A stretch of DNA of 64,000 nucleotides. Origin: Vagococcus_D sp963518325. Its GTDB lineage: Bacteria; Bacillota; Bacilli; Lactobacillales; Vagococcaceae. The notes beneath the pieces are model-generated. The model was given only the letters and a program-made list of their open reading frames with translations. It made no database searches and was not told the origin of the DNA. A program made the position numbers and the translations under genes. Shown piece after piece: positions 1-8,345 of this stretch. Positions within the stretch are counted from its first letter, which is position 1, and every line of letters starts with the position of its first letter. The DNA lies in contig NZ_CAUQJB010000016.1 in NCBI RefSeq assembly GCF_963518325.1, forward strand, positions 1 through 64,000, in the 5' to 3' direction.

Positions 1-947
1 GTACCCAATCGCTGGCATGTCGCCTTTAAAGGGATTGATTGAAACAACCTTTCATTAATTACTTTCAGTCGAACGACTGATAGTTAGCAAGGGTTTGGTA
101 ACTTTCCACATAACAAAACAGCCGCTTTTAATGTACGCTTTAAGCGGACATCGCCGTTTTTTTGACAGTGGTTTGGATAACATTCTAGACGTGCTAAGCT
201 TCGTTAGTCATAACACTCTGATCGATTGAACTTTATTGATTGAAGAAATAACAACTCATCTGTGCCCAATCGCTGGCATGTCGCCTTTAAAGGGATTGAT
301 TGAAACAACCTTTCATTAATTACTTTCAGCCGAACGACTGATAGTTATCAAGGGTTTAGCCTCTTTTTATATAACAAAACAGCTGCTTTTAATGTACGCT
401 TTAAGCGGACATCGTCGTTTTTTTGAGAGTGGTTTGGATAACATTCTAGACGTGCTATGCTTCGTTAGTCATAAGACTCTAATCGAATGCTCCTTATTGA
501 TCAAAGAAATAACAACTCATCTATACCCAATCGCTGGCATGTCGCTTTTAAAGGGATTGATTGAAACAACCTTTCATTAATTACTTTCAGCCGAACAACT
601 GATAGTTATCAAGGTTTTAGCCTCTTTTTATATAACAAAACAACTGCTTTTAATGTACGCTTTAAGCGGACATCGTCGTTTTTTTGGCAGCGGTTTGGAT
701 AACATTCTAGACGTGCTAAGCTTCTTTAGTCATAACACTCTGATCGAATGCTTCTTATTGATCGAAGAAATAACAACTCACCTATACCCAATCGCTGGCA
801 TGTCGCTTTTAAAGGGATTGATTGAAACAACCTTTCATTAATTACTTTCAGCCGAACAACTGATAGTTATCAAGGGTTTGACAGCTCACCACATAACAAA
901 ACAACTTCTTTTAATGTACGCTTTAAGCGGACATCGTCGTTTTTTTT
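1..947. repeat. 261-bp tandem repeat array, about 3.6 copies
   Basis: The same 261-bp unit recurs with exact spacing: equivalent points lie at 1, 262, 523 and 784, and the marker ATGTACGCTTTAAGCGG recurs at 131, 392, 653 and 914. The first copy may continue left of the window; the last breaks off at a T run near 947. Copies differ by scattered substitutions but no length change is visible. A 62-codon frame is open in the copies at 392-580 and 653-841 but has an in-frame TGA in the copy starting at 131. It has no ribosome binding site, and the changes between copies are largely amino-acid changing, so I do not call it a gene. Each unit also carries the near-palindrome CGCTTTAAGCG and TGATAGTTATCA-like dyads. 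Function is unknown. Confidence 0.93.
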
Positions 948-1521
948 AGCAACAATTCCATAACTAGCTCCTCCATTTTAATTCATTCTAAAAAGGGATT
1001 CCCTTGTCTTGTCCGTTAAATGACTATGAGAGGCAAGTCACGAACTCATCAATCACTGGCCTTCCAGCTAAAACGAAATGAAAGGCCCCCTCTTTGCCTA
1101 TCTGGAGATCACCATTGTAGCCTTGTAGAATTATTTCAAGACAGGTATTCAGACATCCGGCTTGATGAAATAAAGAAAGATACCGATACTGTCTAATGAT
1201 TGAAGATGATGATAACGTAAAAAAACTAACTTTTCAGCTAGGTTTCAGGTTTTAAATTGATTAGAAAGAAGCGCTTCATGACCACTCATTTAGATAAGGT
1301 TTTCGAGGGGGGACTCTGGTACACATTTTTCAAACTATCTAGTCTTCTTCCTAACAATAAACTAAGTATATCAAGGTTACACGCTAATTTTTCTCAACTT
1401 TTATTCCTAACTAAGTCAATTTTTGAGACAGTCACTTAGCTCACGAAACTTATTATTTGTAAGTAACTTTATTTTGGTGTATTCTTATGGTATCAATTAA
1501 TCATAGAAAGTTGGCATTCGA
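948..1521. other. Unassigned intergenic region right of the repeat array
   Basis: No gene is supported in these 574 bases. A 58-codon frame runs from an ATG at 1020 to a TAA at 1196 on the plus strand, and the minus strand is also open across roughly 1037-1150, but neither has a ribosome binding site or a product I recognise. A 60-codon frame at 1257-1439 would need a TTG start and lacks a binding site. The stretch may be decayed coding DNA. The promoter of the following gene presumably lies in the AT-rich 1440-1510. Confidence 0.4.
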
Positions 1522-2364
1522 ATGAACTTAACTAATTATAAAATTCAAACCGTAACCTTAAACACAACTGATTTGACCAAAATGACTGATTTTTACGAAA
1601 CAATAATGGGTCTTTCTGTCTTGGAAGCAACTGATAGCACGGTGGCTTTAGGCATTAAACAGACGGGTGAAATCTTATTAAAGCTGACGCAAACCTCACG
1701 GCCACAAAGCCAAACAAGCGGTCTTTATCACATTGCTTACTTATTGCCTAATCGAGCCGCTTTAGGTAACTTCTTGCGTCATTTAGCTATCACACAGTAC
1801 CCGATTCAAGGGGCCAGCGATCATGGTTACAGTGAGGCTGTTTACTTGGCTGATCCTGAAGGCAATGGCATTGAAGTTTACGCTGATAAACCTGAAAGTC
1901 AATGGGATATCAAAGACAACGGCATTATCGTTGGCGTCACCGAAGCAATGGATGTGGAGGGGGTCTTAGCCGCTGCCACTCAAGAATTCGATTATCTGGC
2001 AGAGGGTACCTTTATTGGCCACGTCCATTTAGCCGTCTCAAGCGTTCCTGAAACCAGTCAGTTTTTCCATGATATTTTAGCTTTCACGATTACCACGGAG
2101 TTTGGTAGCCAAGCCGCTTTTTATGGGAAAGACGGCTATCATCATCAGTTTGCAGGGAACATTTGGACGACCCGCAACTTCCCTAAGAATCAGGATGAAG
2201 CACCGGGCATGAATGAAATTTTGGTCCGCGTTTCCAAGGAAGTCATGACTGAGACGAAAGCTAAGATGGATTTACAACACTATCCCTACCACCAGGATCA
2301 TCAAGACTTGATTTTTCACGATCCCAACGGCATTAAGTTTCGCTATATCGTTCCTATTAAATAA
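1522..2364 (+). CDS. VOC-family (glyoxalase/extradiol dioxygenase fold) protein, CatE-like
   Basis: A 280-residue cytoplasmic protein with two vicinal-oxygen-chelate domains, about 5-125 and 163-278. The second has the HVHL strand (His167/169) and a closing DPNGIKFRY strand (267-275); the first ends with the parallel DPEGNGIEVY (111-120). This two-module layout and length match Bacillus CatE-type catechol 2,3-dioxygenase-like proteins, which bind a divalent metal. The actual substrate cannot be read from sequence; no aromatic-degradation genes are nearby, so a detoxification role is equally possible. The ATG at 1522 follows only a weak AGAAAG-type binding site. The gene stands alone and ends at a terminator at 2376-2401. 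Confidence 0.85.
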   Translation: MNLTNYKIQTVTLNTTDLTKMTDFYETIMGLSVLEATDSTVALGIKQTGEILLKLTQTSRPQSQTSGLYHIAYLLPNRAALGNFLRHLAITQYPIQGASDHGYSEAVYLADPEGNGIEVYADKPESQWDIKDNGIIVGVTEAMDVEGVLAAATQEFDYLAEGTFIGHVHLAVSSVPETSQFFHDILAFTITTEFGSQAAFYGKDGYHHQFAGNIWTTRNFPKNQDEAPGMNEILVRVSKEVMTETKAKMDLQHYPYHQDHQDLIFHDPNGIKFRYIVPIK

Positions 2365-2375
2365 GGAAACAAACC

Positions 2376-2401
2376 AGAAGCCTTAACAGGCTTCTTTTTT
2401 T
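2376..2401 (+). terminator. Intrinsic terminator of the VOC gene
   Basis: GAAGCC (2378-2383) pairs with GGCTTC (2389-2394) around a 5-nt loop and runs into a T tract. Confidence 0.85.
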
Positions 2402-2454
2402 ATCGGTGATTGTGCTATGATGAAACAAAAGAAACTTATTAAAGGAGGCTTCAG

Positions 2455-3261
2455 ATGTACTTAATCAGTGAATTTTCCAACATCACTAAATTAACTGTCA
2501 AAACACTCCACTATTACGATAAAGAGGGCATACTGATTCCTTATAAGCGGGATGAGCATACGGGCTATCGCTACTATAATGAGGCTAACTATCAACAAGC
2601 CCAAACCATTTCTTTGTTACGGAAACTAGACTTTTCCATTCTGGAAATCAAAGATGTCCTTAATCAGTCATCGGAACATGATTTTAGTTATTTTCTAAAA
2701 GAAAAACAACAACGGATCCAAAAGCGAATGGCCGCTGACCAACTGCTGTTGGACATGCTTAAACAAGAAATCAAAGGGCAGCATTCACCTACCACTAACC
2801 TTAAGATTAGCCCAATTGAGGAAACAGACAGCCTTTCACAGCTAACTATCAGTCAATCATTTTATGGCCGTTATGAGGATATCGGTCTGGTGATTGCTTC
2901 CTTATTTAAAGCAGCAGGAAAATACGTTGCTGGGCCTGTTACGACCTTGCTTTACGATGATAATTATCAGGAACAAGCCACCATGCGCGTTTGTTTGCCC
3001 GTTAAACAACGCTTTTCACTTAAACAATCAGGCATCGAGTTTTGGCAATTACCTCAAGAATCGGTCTTAAAAGTGATGCATTACGGTGGATACGATACCT
3101 TATCCACATCTTATAAACGACTGTTGGATTATGGGAAAGAACATCATTACACCCTTCGCTTCCCATCGAGAGAGGTTTATTTAAAAGGACCAGGTAAAAC
3201 CTTTTGGGGAAATCCCCATTCTTATGAAACTCAGATTACGATCCCTTTTAATCGTCATTAA
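2455..3261 (+). CDS. MerR-family regulator with GyrI-like effector domain (BmrR type)
   Basis: 268 residues. The N-terminal MerR winged helix (about 1-70) includes KTLHYYDKEG and GYRYY, followed by a helical linker (75-110) and a C-terminal GyrI-like/SOUL-fold small-molecule domain (about 115-268). This architecture is that of BmrR, TipA-L-like and related drug-sensing activators, where ligand binding to the C-terminal domain untwists a promoter with an over-long spacer. A strong AAAGGAGG site precedes the ATG. The next gene encodes a second, free-standing GyrI-like protein, so the two may share ligands. No efflux pump gene is adjacent, so the target is unknown. Confidence 0.88.
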   Translation: MYLISEFSNITKLTVKTLHYYDKEGILIPYKRDEHTGYRYYNEANYQQAQTISLLRKLDFSILEIKDVLNQSSEHDFSYFLKEKQQRIQKRMAADQLLLDMLKQEIKGQHSPTTNLKISPIEETDSLSQLTISQSFYGRYEDIGLVIASLFKAAGKYVAGPVTTLLYDDNYQEQATMRVCLPVKQRFSLKQSGIEFWQLPQESVLKVMHYGGYDTLSTSYKRLLDYGKEHHYTLRFPSREVYLKGPGKTFWGNPHSYETQITIPFNRH

Positions 3262-3339
3262 TTAATTTACTTGACTCTCCTCTGCACTAGAGAGCTTAAA
3301 CTAAACCTATCACATTATTTAAAGATGGAGGCAACACAC

Positions 3340-3957
3340 ATGAAATATGAATGGCGCAAAAAAGATAAAGGATGGTATCTCCCAAAAGCCATCCCAACTA
3401 TTATTGACTTACCACCACTGCAATACCTAACAATTAGAGGGGAAGGCAATCCTAATGGGGAAGGATTCAAGTCTGCTATCCAAGCACTTTATGCCTTTTC
3501 TTATGCCATCAAAATGTCACCAAGAAAAGGCATTGAAACCGAGGGCTATTTTGACTATACGGTCTTCCCTCTTGAAGCCTTTTGGGATTCAAAGGTAGCA
3601 CCTATTGAAGGTCAACCATTAGATAAAGACCAGTTTATTTACCACCTGATGATTCGCCAACCAGAATTTGTCACCAAGGAATTAATGGCAGTTCTTAAAG
3701 AAGGGGTTATCAAAAAAATCGGCCCTGAGCGAGCCGAACTGGTCCAGTTGGAAACCATTGATGAAGGCAAAAATTTGCAAATGCTTCATCTCGGTAGTTA
3801 TGATTCTGAGCCAATTAGCTTCGCTCATATGGCTGACTATTGCGAGGAACATGGCCTTAAACGCATCGGTCATATTCATAAAGAAATTTATTTATCAAAT
3901 GCAGAAAAAGTCGAAGCCAGTAAACTTAAAACCGTTCTGCGCTTTCCAATTAACTAA
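3340..3957 (+). CDS. Stand-alone GyrI-like small-molecule-binding protein
   Basis: 205 residues from the ATG at 3340, chosen because GATGGAGG sits eight bases upstream; an in-frame start at 3271 has no binding site. The protein has GyrI-like character throughout (segments LQYLTIRGEGNPNG, YDYTVFPLE-like and HKEIYLSNAEK) with no DNA-binding domain. Family members bind or hydrolyse hydrophobic or cyclopropanoid small molecules, or sequester gyrase poisons; which applies here is not evident. It lies 78 bp after the BmrR-like regulator in the same direction with no terminator between, so co-transcription is likely. Confidence 0.8.
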   Translation: MKYEWRKKDKGWYLPKAIPTIIDLPPLQYLTIRGEGNPNGEGFKSAIQALYAFSYAIKMSPRKGIETEGYFDYTVFPLEAFWDSKVAPIEGQPLDKDQFIYHLMIRQPEFVTKELMAVLKEGVIKKIGPERAELVQLETIDEGKNLQMLHLGSYDSEPISFAHMADYCEEHGLKRIGHIHKEIYLSNAEKVEASKLKTVLRFPIN

Positions 3958-3997
3958 AAACAAGCAAGATGCCTTCTCGCATCTTGCTTGTTTGATT
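3958..3997. terminator. Bidirectional terminator between the GyrI-like gene and ldh
   Basis: CAAGCAAGATGC (3961-3972) and GCATCTTGCTTG (3979-3990) form a 12-bp perfect stem with a 6-nt loop. An A run on its left and T-rich DNA on its right let it serve both converging genes. Confidence 0.9.
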
Positions 3998-4006
3998 TAG
4001 TATGGT

Positions 4007-4966
4007 TTAGCCTAATTTATCAAAGGCATCGTTTTGCATGTCTCTGATTGTTGAAACTGAGTCTTGCATTTTTTGTTTTTCCAAATCATTTAATGGAATT
4101 TCAAGGACACTCTTAATGCCTTCACGGTTAATGATGGCGGGTGATCCAATGTAAATATCCTTTTCGCCATACTCACCATCCAAATAGACTGATAGTGGTA
4201 AAATCGCATTCTCATCATCAAAGATTGCTTTCGTAATTCGGGCCAAAGCGATGGCAATCCCGTAGTGGGTCGATCCTTTGCGTTGAATGATCTTATAAGC
4301 AGCATCACGAACGCCTGTTACCAGCTCGATTAAGCTATCTTCCGTAATTTCCGGATGTTCTCTAACCCATTCATAAATTTGCAGCCCACCGATGTTGGCA
4401 TGAGACCAGACTGGGAATTGCGTATCCCCGTGTTCACCGATGATATAAGCGTGGACATCTCGGGCATCCACGTCAGTTAAATTGGCTAAGGCCCGTCTAA
4501 AGCGGGCACTGTCAAGAGAGGTTCCTGACCCTATTACTCGATTGGTTGGCAAGCCTGAAAATTTCCAAACGGCATAGGTCAAAATATCCACTGGATTACT
4601 GGCTACTAAAAAAATCCCATCAAAGCCACTGGCCATGATACTGTCAACAATGCCTTTAGTAATTTTTAAATTTTTATTGATTAAATCAAGACGAGTTTCG
4701 CCCTCTTTTTGGGCAGCTCCCGCTGTGAGAACAACTAAATCCGCATCACTGCAATCATCATACGTTGCCGCATAGATTTTTTTAGGTGACGTAAAGGCCA
4801 GACCATCTGATAAATCAAGGGCATCTCCTTCACTTTTTCCTGTATCTAAATCGATAATCCCCAGTTCCCGGCCGATATTTTGGGCCACTAAGGCAAATGC
4901 ATAACTGGAACCCACATCTCCGGCTCCAACTAATATTATTTTTTCTTTTTCTTTTCTCTGACTCAT
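4007..4966 (-). CDS. ldh: L-lactate dehydrogenase
   Basis: 319 residues, the normal length for a Firmicutes LDH; a cytoplasmic enzyme that reduces pyruvate to L-lactate and regenerates NAD+ in fermentation. The Rossmann motif GAGDVGSS is at 14-21, substrate-loop Gln86 and Arg92 in AQKEGETR, Asp152 and Arg155 in LDSARFR, and catalytic His179 in GEHGD. Gln rather than Arg at position 86 favours lactate over malate dehydrogenase. His172 lies where allosteric LDHs bind fructose 1,6-bisphosphate. The ATG is preceded by AAGGGG. The gene is monocistronic, converging on the GyrI-like gene over a shared terminator. Confidence 0.96.
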   Translation of the reverse strand: MSQRKEKEKIILVGAGDVGSSYAFALVAQNIGRELGIIDLDTGKSEGDALDLSDGLAFTSPKKIYAATYDDCSDADLVVLTAGAAQKEGETRLDLINKNLKITKGIVDSIMASGFDGIFLVASNPVDILTYAVWKFSGLPTNRVIGSGTSLDSARFRRALANLTDVDARDVHAYIIGEHGDTQFPVWSHANIGGLQIYEWVREHPEITEDSLIELVTGVRDAAYKIIQRKGSTHYGIAIALARITKAIFDDENAILPLSVYLDGEYGEKDIYIGSPAIINREGIKSVLEIPLNDLEKQKMQDSVSTIRDMQNDAFDKLG

Positions 4967-5231
4967 AACAATGACCCCTTTTCTGATAAATCATCTTATT
5001 AAGCTTCCACTGTTATTTTACCTCTTTTTCAAAAGGCATGAAAATAATATGACTGGCTTTCTTAATCTTTTTAGCTAAATGGGGAAATTATGGGAATATT
5101 AGTCTTTTGAATATGACAAACAAGCGTCAATAAAACAAAATCAAGGCTATTTTTGTCATAATGTCGCAGGAATGATTTATTTTCCCCTACGTATTCATGT
5201 TATAGTAAACAAGCAGAGGAGGTTGCATAAA

Positions 5232-5447
5232 ATGGCATACCGTGAAACGATTGAAGAATTATTACTTGAGGAAGCACGAAAAGAGTTACCACCTTTAGTG
5301 TCTCACACCAAAAATTATCCTAACTTCGATCAACAAGACGTGATGGATACTGCAACGACACTAATTGATAATAAATCACTTAGAGCCAGCTACCACTTCC
5401 ATTACAAAGATTTGTGTACCATTACCTTTAAACCAACCCCAATCTAA
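5232..5447 (+). CDS. Small protein of unknown function
   Basis: 71 residues from the ATG at 5232, which has an AGAGGAGG site at 5214-5221; an upstream in-frame start has none. The N-terminus is rich in Glu/Leu (ETIEELLLEEARKELP) and probably helical. A middle part with His/Lys/Tyr is followed by a beta-like C-terminus (SYHFHYKDLCTITF). There is no signal peptide or membrane segment. A TATAGT hexamer at 5201-5206 may be its -10. A strong terminator at 5459 closes a single-gene unit. I do not recognise the family; the strong binding site and own terminator argue that it is real. Confidence 0.7.
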   Translation: MAYRETIEELLLEEARKELPPLVSHTKNYPNFDQQDVMDTATTLIDNKSLRASYHFHYKDLCTITFKPTPI

Positions 5448-5458
5448 TAACTAATAAA

Positions 5459-5493
5459 CAGCCAGCAAATCAATGATTTGCTGGCTGTTTTTC
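5459..5493 (+). terminator. Terminator of the small-protein gene
   Basis: CAGCCAGCAAATCA (5459-5472) pairs with TGATTTGCTGGCTG (5475-5488), followed by T5. Confidence 0.9.
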
Positions 5494-5533
5494 ATCAAGC
5501 ATCTATACTAAGCCTTGTAACAAGCCATATCTG

Positions 5534-6016
5534 TTAGTCCTTCTGATGGAGTTCTTTCGCATAATACTGATACCATTCATCAAAAAGAACGTCTGAGAAC
5601 TCAAATTCCTCTCCTTGATCAACCTTTTTCAGTCGTTCCAAACAAAAGGTCCAACCTGCCAAATCTCGCGGCGTGTGCTCGGTCACCGCAGTTAGCGTTT
5701 CTTCTAATTCAAGTCTGGTTTGTTTATCAGACAACTGGGCCAATCTAAAGATCACCTGATCTGCTCCCCATTCAAATCCGATGGTTTCCAACTCCCGATA
5801 ACTGAAGATAGGCATCTTCAGTTGTTCCGTTTCTGTCATCACAAATAATAACTGACCTCCTTCAGCCAAGCTTCCCACTCTTAACTCTGGAAACCAACTG
5901 GCTAGTCCCTTATCGGTTGTTAATAAATGCCAAGCATTGTCCAGACTTATTGGGAGCTCAACTTGCCAAGCGACCACCAAGTGATCCTCTTGTTTGCTAA
6001 TGATGCCTTTTTCCAT
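5534..6016 (-). CDS. SRPBCC (AHSA1-like) domain protein
   Basis: 160 residues, one SRPBCC/START-like domain. The N-terminal strand is followed by the family signature helix region (DNAWHLLTTDKGLASWF, near 26-42) and alternating strands, then a C-terminal helix (WTFCLERLK). AHSA1-type proteins bind hydrophobic ligands; there is no experimental hint here. A GGAGGG site precedes the ATG. It is the last gene of a minus-strand cluster after the pentapeptide and HD genes, 15 bp downstream of the former, so co-transcription is likely. Confidence 0.8.
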   Translation of the reverse strand: MEKGIISKQEDHLVVAWQVELPISLDNAWHLLTTDKGLASWFPELRVGSLAEGGQLLFVMTETEQLKMPIFSYRELETIGFEWGADQVIFRLAQLSDKQTRLELEETLTAVTEHTPRDLAGWTFCLERLKKVDQGEEFEFSDVLFDEWYQYYAKELHQKD

Positions 6017-6031
6017 TACAATCCCTCCAAT

Positions 6032-6685
6032 TTACAAGTAATCAATCGCCTCTTGCCGTGTCATAAAAAAATGAATGCCTCCTGTTGAATCTGCCCAACG
6101 GTTTGGATTAAACTGCTCAGCATACATGACCTGTCCCACTTGATAAATAAATCGTTCATCAGCATAAGACACCGCCTCTTGATAGCCTTGGCTAGCATCG
6201 ATACTTTTAATCGTCAATACTTTAGCATACTCACACCGACAACTATAATCTGTGGCCGATGTTCGCTGAGCCCCAGCTGGAATAAGCAATTGGACTAGCC
6301 GGTCATCAAAACACTTTTTGTAAGCCACAAAGGGACCACTTTCAGGACAGTGTTGTGCAAAAAAGCGGGTCTCTTTATCCGCCTGAACCGCGGTCAGGTT
6401 CGCTTCTTCCAGTATGGCTCGATAGAAGTTTGCGCCTTTCATAAGACTACCACTTAGATCACAGCCACGTAGATCAGCCCCTATTAATTGGCAGTCACTT
6501 AAATCGGCCTGAATAAACTGACAGTCACGGCATAAACTGTTGGTTAAATCAGCCCCTCTGAAATTTGTTCCACTGAAATTCATCTGTTTAAAGCACACAT
6601 TGTTAAAATCCTGGCCACTTAAATCACGGTTCGACCAATCTAGGCCGACAAACATACGGGACTGCTCGATTTCACTATCACTCAT
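6032..6685 (-). CDS. Pentapeptide repeat protein with C-terminal DUF5758-like domain
   Basis: 217 residues. Residues about 20-105 are a right-handed beta-helix of pentapeptide repeats with the A(D/N)LXX pattern (for example NFRGADLT, QADLSDC, GADLRGC). The C-terminal ~100 residues, ending GGIHFFMTRQEAIDYL, match the small domain often attached to such repeats in Lactobacillales and their phages, which I recall as DUF5758. Pentapeptide proteins can mimic DNA and protect gyrase, but nothing shows that here. The ATG follows GGAGG. It lies 26 bp after the HD-domain gene. Confidence 0.87.
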   Translation of the reverse strand: MSDSEIEQSRMFVGLDWSNRDLSGQDFNNVCFKQMNFSGTNFRGADLTNSLCRDCQFIQADLSDCQLIGADLRGCDLSGSLMKGANFYRAILEEANLTAVQADKETRFFAQHCPESGPFVAYKKCFDDRLVQLLIPAGAQRTSATDYSCRCEYAKVLTIKSIDASQGYQEAVSYADERFIYQVGQVMYAEQFNPNRWADSTGGIHFFMTRQEAIDYL

Positions 6686-6711
6686 GCCACCGACTTACCT
6701 CCTCACGAGAG

Positions 6712-7356
6712 TCACTCTTGCCATTCTTTCATAAAGGCGGTTAAAAAAGCTTCCATCACCGCTTTACGCTCTTGACCAATTTCACGGGCTAATGCCGTGT
6801 GCATCATATCTGGTAACCGTAATAGCTTTTCATAAAAATGATTGATCACGGTCTCATTGACCCGGTACTCCGATTTCGTTTTTAATTCCCGTGGCGGAAT
6901 GTCTGGGTCGTATATTTTATGACCCGTGTGGCCACCGTAATAAAAAGTGCGGCCAATCCCCGTGGCTCCCACTGCATCCAAACGGTCAGCATCTTGAACA
7001 ATTTGCGCCTCCATGGTCAACTCTTCAGGCGTTTTGCCAAGACTAGCACTAAACGATACATGATCAATGATATAAAAAAGCGTCTTGATTTGATCATCCG
7101 CTAGATCGATTGACGTCAAAAAGTTTGTTAGTTCTTGGCGGGCCTGCGCTACATCCGGTACTAATTTATCATCAGTCACATCGTGTAAATACGCCCCGGC
7201 AACTACCAGAAAATAATCGCAGTTTTCGCTTTTAGCTAAGCGTTTTGCCATCTTAACCACTCGTTCAATGTGATCCATGCTATGGCCAGAAGCATCTTTT
7301 TCCAGAACCCTTTGAGCATAGTCCGCTATTAGCGCTAATTGTTTGGTTTCTTCCAT
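6712..7356 (-). CDS. HD-domain metal-dependent phosphohydrolase
   Basis: 214 residues. Metal ligands of the HD superfamily are visible: His25 and His29 (HSMDH), His58-Asp59 (AYLHDVTDD) and a later QDADRLDA segment. Length and order match the YpgQ/YedJ group of single-domain HD hydrolases, some of which cleave nucleotides such as dNTPs, but the substrate here is not determinable. An AAGGAGG site precedes the ATG. First gene of the minus-strand cluster with the pentapeptide and SRPBCC genes. Confidence 0.88.
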   Translation of the reverse strand: MEETKQLALIADYAQRVLEKDASGHSMDHIERVVKMAKRLAKSENCDYFLVVAGAYLHDVTDDKLVPDVAQARQELTNFLTSIDLADDQIKTLFYIIDHVSFSASLGKTPEELTMEAQIVQDADRLDAVGATGIGRTFYYGGHTGHKIYDPDIPPRELKTKSEYRVNETVINHFYEKLLRLPDMMHTALAREIGQERKAVMEAFLTAFMKEWQE

Positions 7357-7448
7357 TTCGTGACCTCCTTGTTAATACCTTCCTTAAGAAAGTATCTCTC
7401 TACCTATGGTACTATTTCCTACTAAAAATTAATAGACTTTCACTCTTT

Positions 7449-7484
7449 TATAAAAAAAAAGACCAGTTTCCCAGTCTTTCAACA
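7449..7484 (-). terminator. Terminator of the SDR gene
   Basis: On the minus strand AGACTGG and CTGGTCT form a hairpin (two G-T pairs) followed by a run of nine T. Confidence 0.75.
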
Positions 7485-7488
7485 CCTT

Positions 7489-8214
7489 CTAATTATCTTG
7501 TTTCGTAGCAGCGATGACTAACTCCCGGATTGAAACACTTTGGGGCATTTCATACATATAGGCCACACTTTCAGCTACTTTAATTGGATCCAGTGCGGCA
7601 CCGCCCATGGTTTCTTTCCAGTCATTATAGCCGTCTTTCATCTCCTGATTGGTTGTGTGACTTAATAATTCCGTTTCAGCTGCCCCTGGGGAAATCAACA
7701 AGACCCGCACATTGGCAGCTGCGGCTTCCATCCGCACGGTTTCCGTTAAACCATGAACCCCGTATTTGGTTGCGCAGTAAGCCGCATGATTTCCAAATGC
7801 TTTAAAACCAACAATCGATGAGACATTAACAATGGTACCGCCTTGGCGCTCCTTCATACCTCCCAGAACACAACTAATGCCATTGAGCGTCCCTAAGACG
7901 TTCGTGTCGAGCATCCGTGACCATTCAGTAGGATCTTGATCTGCCACGTCTCCTAGGAGCATCTGGCCGGCATTGTTGATCAACAAGTCCACTGGACCAT
8001 ATAACCCTTCCGCTTCTTGAATGGCTTCTGCGAAAGCGAGTCGATCACTAACATCCACTTGTTTTACTAGCGTGCGAGGTAAATTAAACTCGAGCATTTT
8101 TTCTGTTCGACGGCCAATCAATAACAAAGGATGCCCTTTTGCGCTAAATAAGTGAGCCATTTCTTTCCCAAATCCGCTACTGGCACCGGTGATGACGATT
8201 AATTGTTGAGACAT
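7489..8214 (-). CDS. Short-chain dehydrogenase/reductase (SDR)
   Basis: 241 residues, a classical SDR: TGASSGFG cofactor loop at 9-16, NNAG at 80-83, catalytic Ser near 132-133, Tyr146 and Lys150 (YCATK). It resembles the YdfG/serine 3-dehydrogenase-like group in Lactobacillales. The arginine-rich stretch GRRTEK after the second strand suggests NADP(H) preference. The substrate is unknown. The ATG follows GGAGG. It is divergently transcribed from an HxlR regulator 131 bp away, the usual arrangement for a regulator and its target oxidoreductase. Confidence 0.92.
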   Translation of the reverse strand: MSQQLIVITGASSGFGKEMAHLFSAKGHPLLLIGRRTEKMLEFNLPRTLVKQVDVSDRLAFAEAIQEAEGLYGPVDLLINNAGQMLLGDVADQDPTEWSRMLDTNVLGTLNGISCVLGGMKERQGGTIVNVSSIVGFKAFGNHAAYCATKYGVHGLTETVRMEAAAANVRVLLISPGAAETELLSHTTNQEMKDGYNDWKETMGGAALDPIKVAESVAYMYEMPQSVSIRELVIAATKQDN

Positions 8215-8257
8215 TTTATTTCCTCCATTTTCTATTGAGTAGACGTATCCATAAAAT

Positions 8258-8286
8258 TAGTATACATTGAATAGACAGTAATACTA
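8258..8286. promoter_or_regulatory. Inverted repeat between SDR and HxlR genes, candidate operator
   Basis: TAGTAT (8258-8263) and ATACTA (8281-8286) form a dyad with a 17-nt centre within the 131-bp divergent promoter region. HxlR dimers bind such spaced dyads; assignment to the neighbouring HxlR gene is inference. Confidence 0.45.
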
Positions 8287-8345
8287 GTACGCACTTTCAG
8301 GTCACTCAGTAACCTAAAGGAAACCATCGATAAAGGAGCACAGAC

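Noticed and set aside
392..841. Two 62-codon frames inside the tandem repeat as genes
   Set aside because: No ribosome binding site, an in-frame stop in another copy, and differences between copies that mostly change amino acids.
1..947. CRISPR array
   Set aside because: Repeats are 261 bp and contiguous, with no short repeat plus unique spacer pattern and no cas genes.
1257..1439. 60-codon plus-strand frame
   Set aside because: TTG start without a binding site, no recognisable composition or family.
4007..4966. Malate dehydrogenase instead of lactate dehydrogenase
   Set aside because: The substrate-specificity position is Gln86 (AQKEGETR), typical of lactate dehydrogenase, not Arg.
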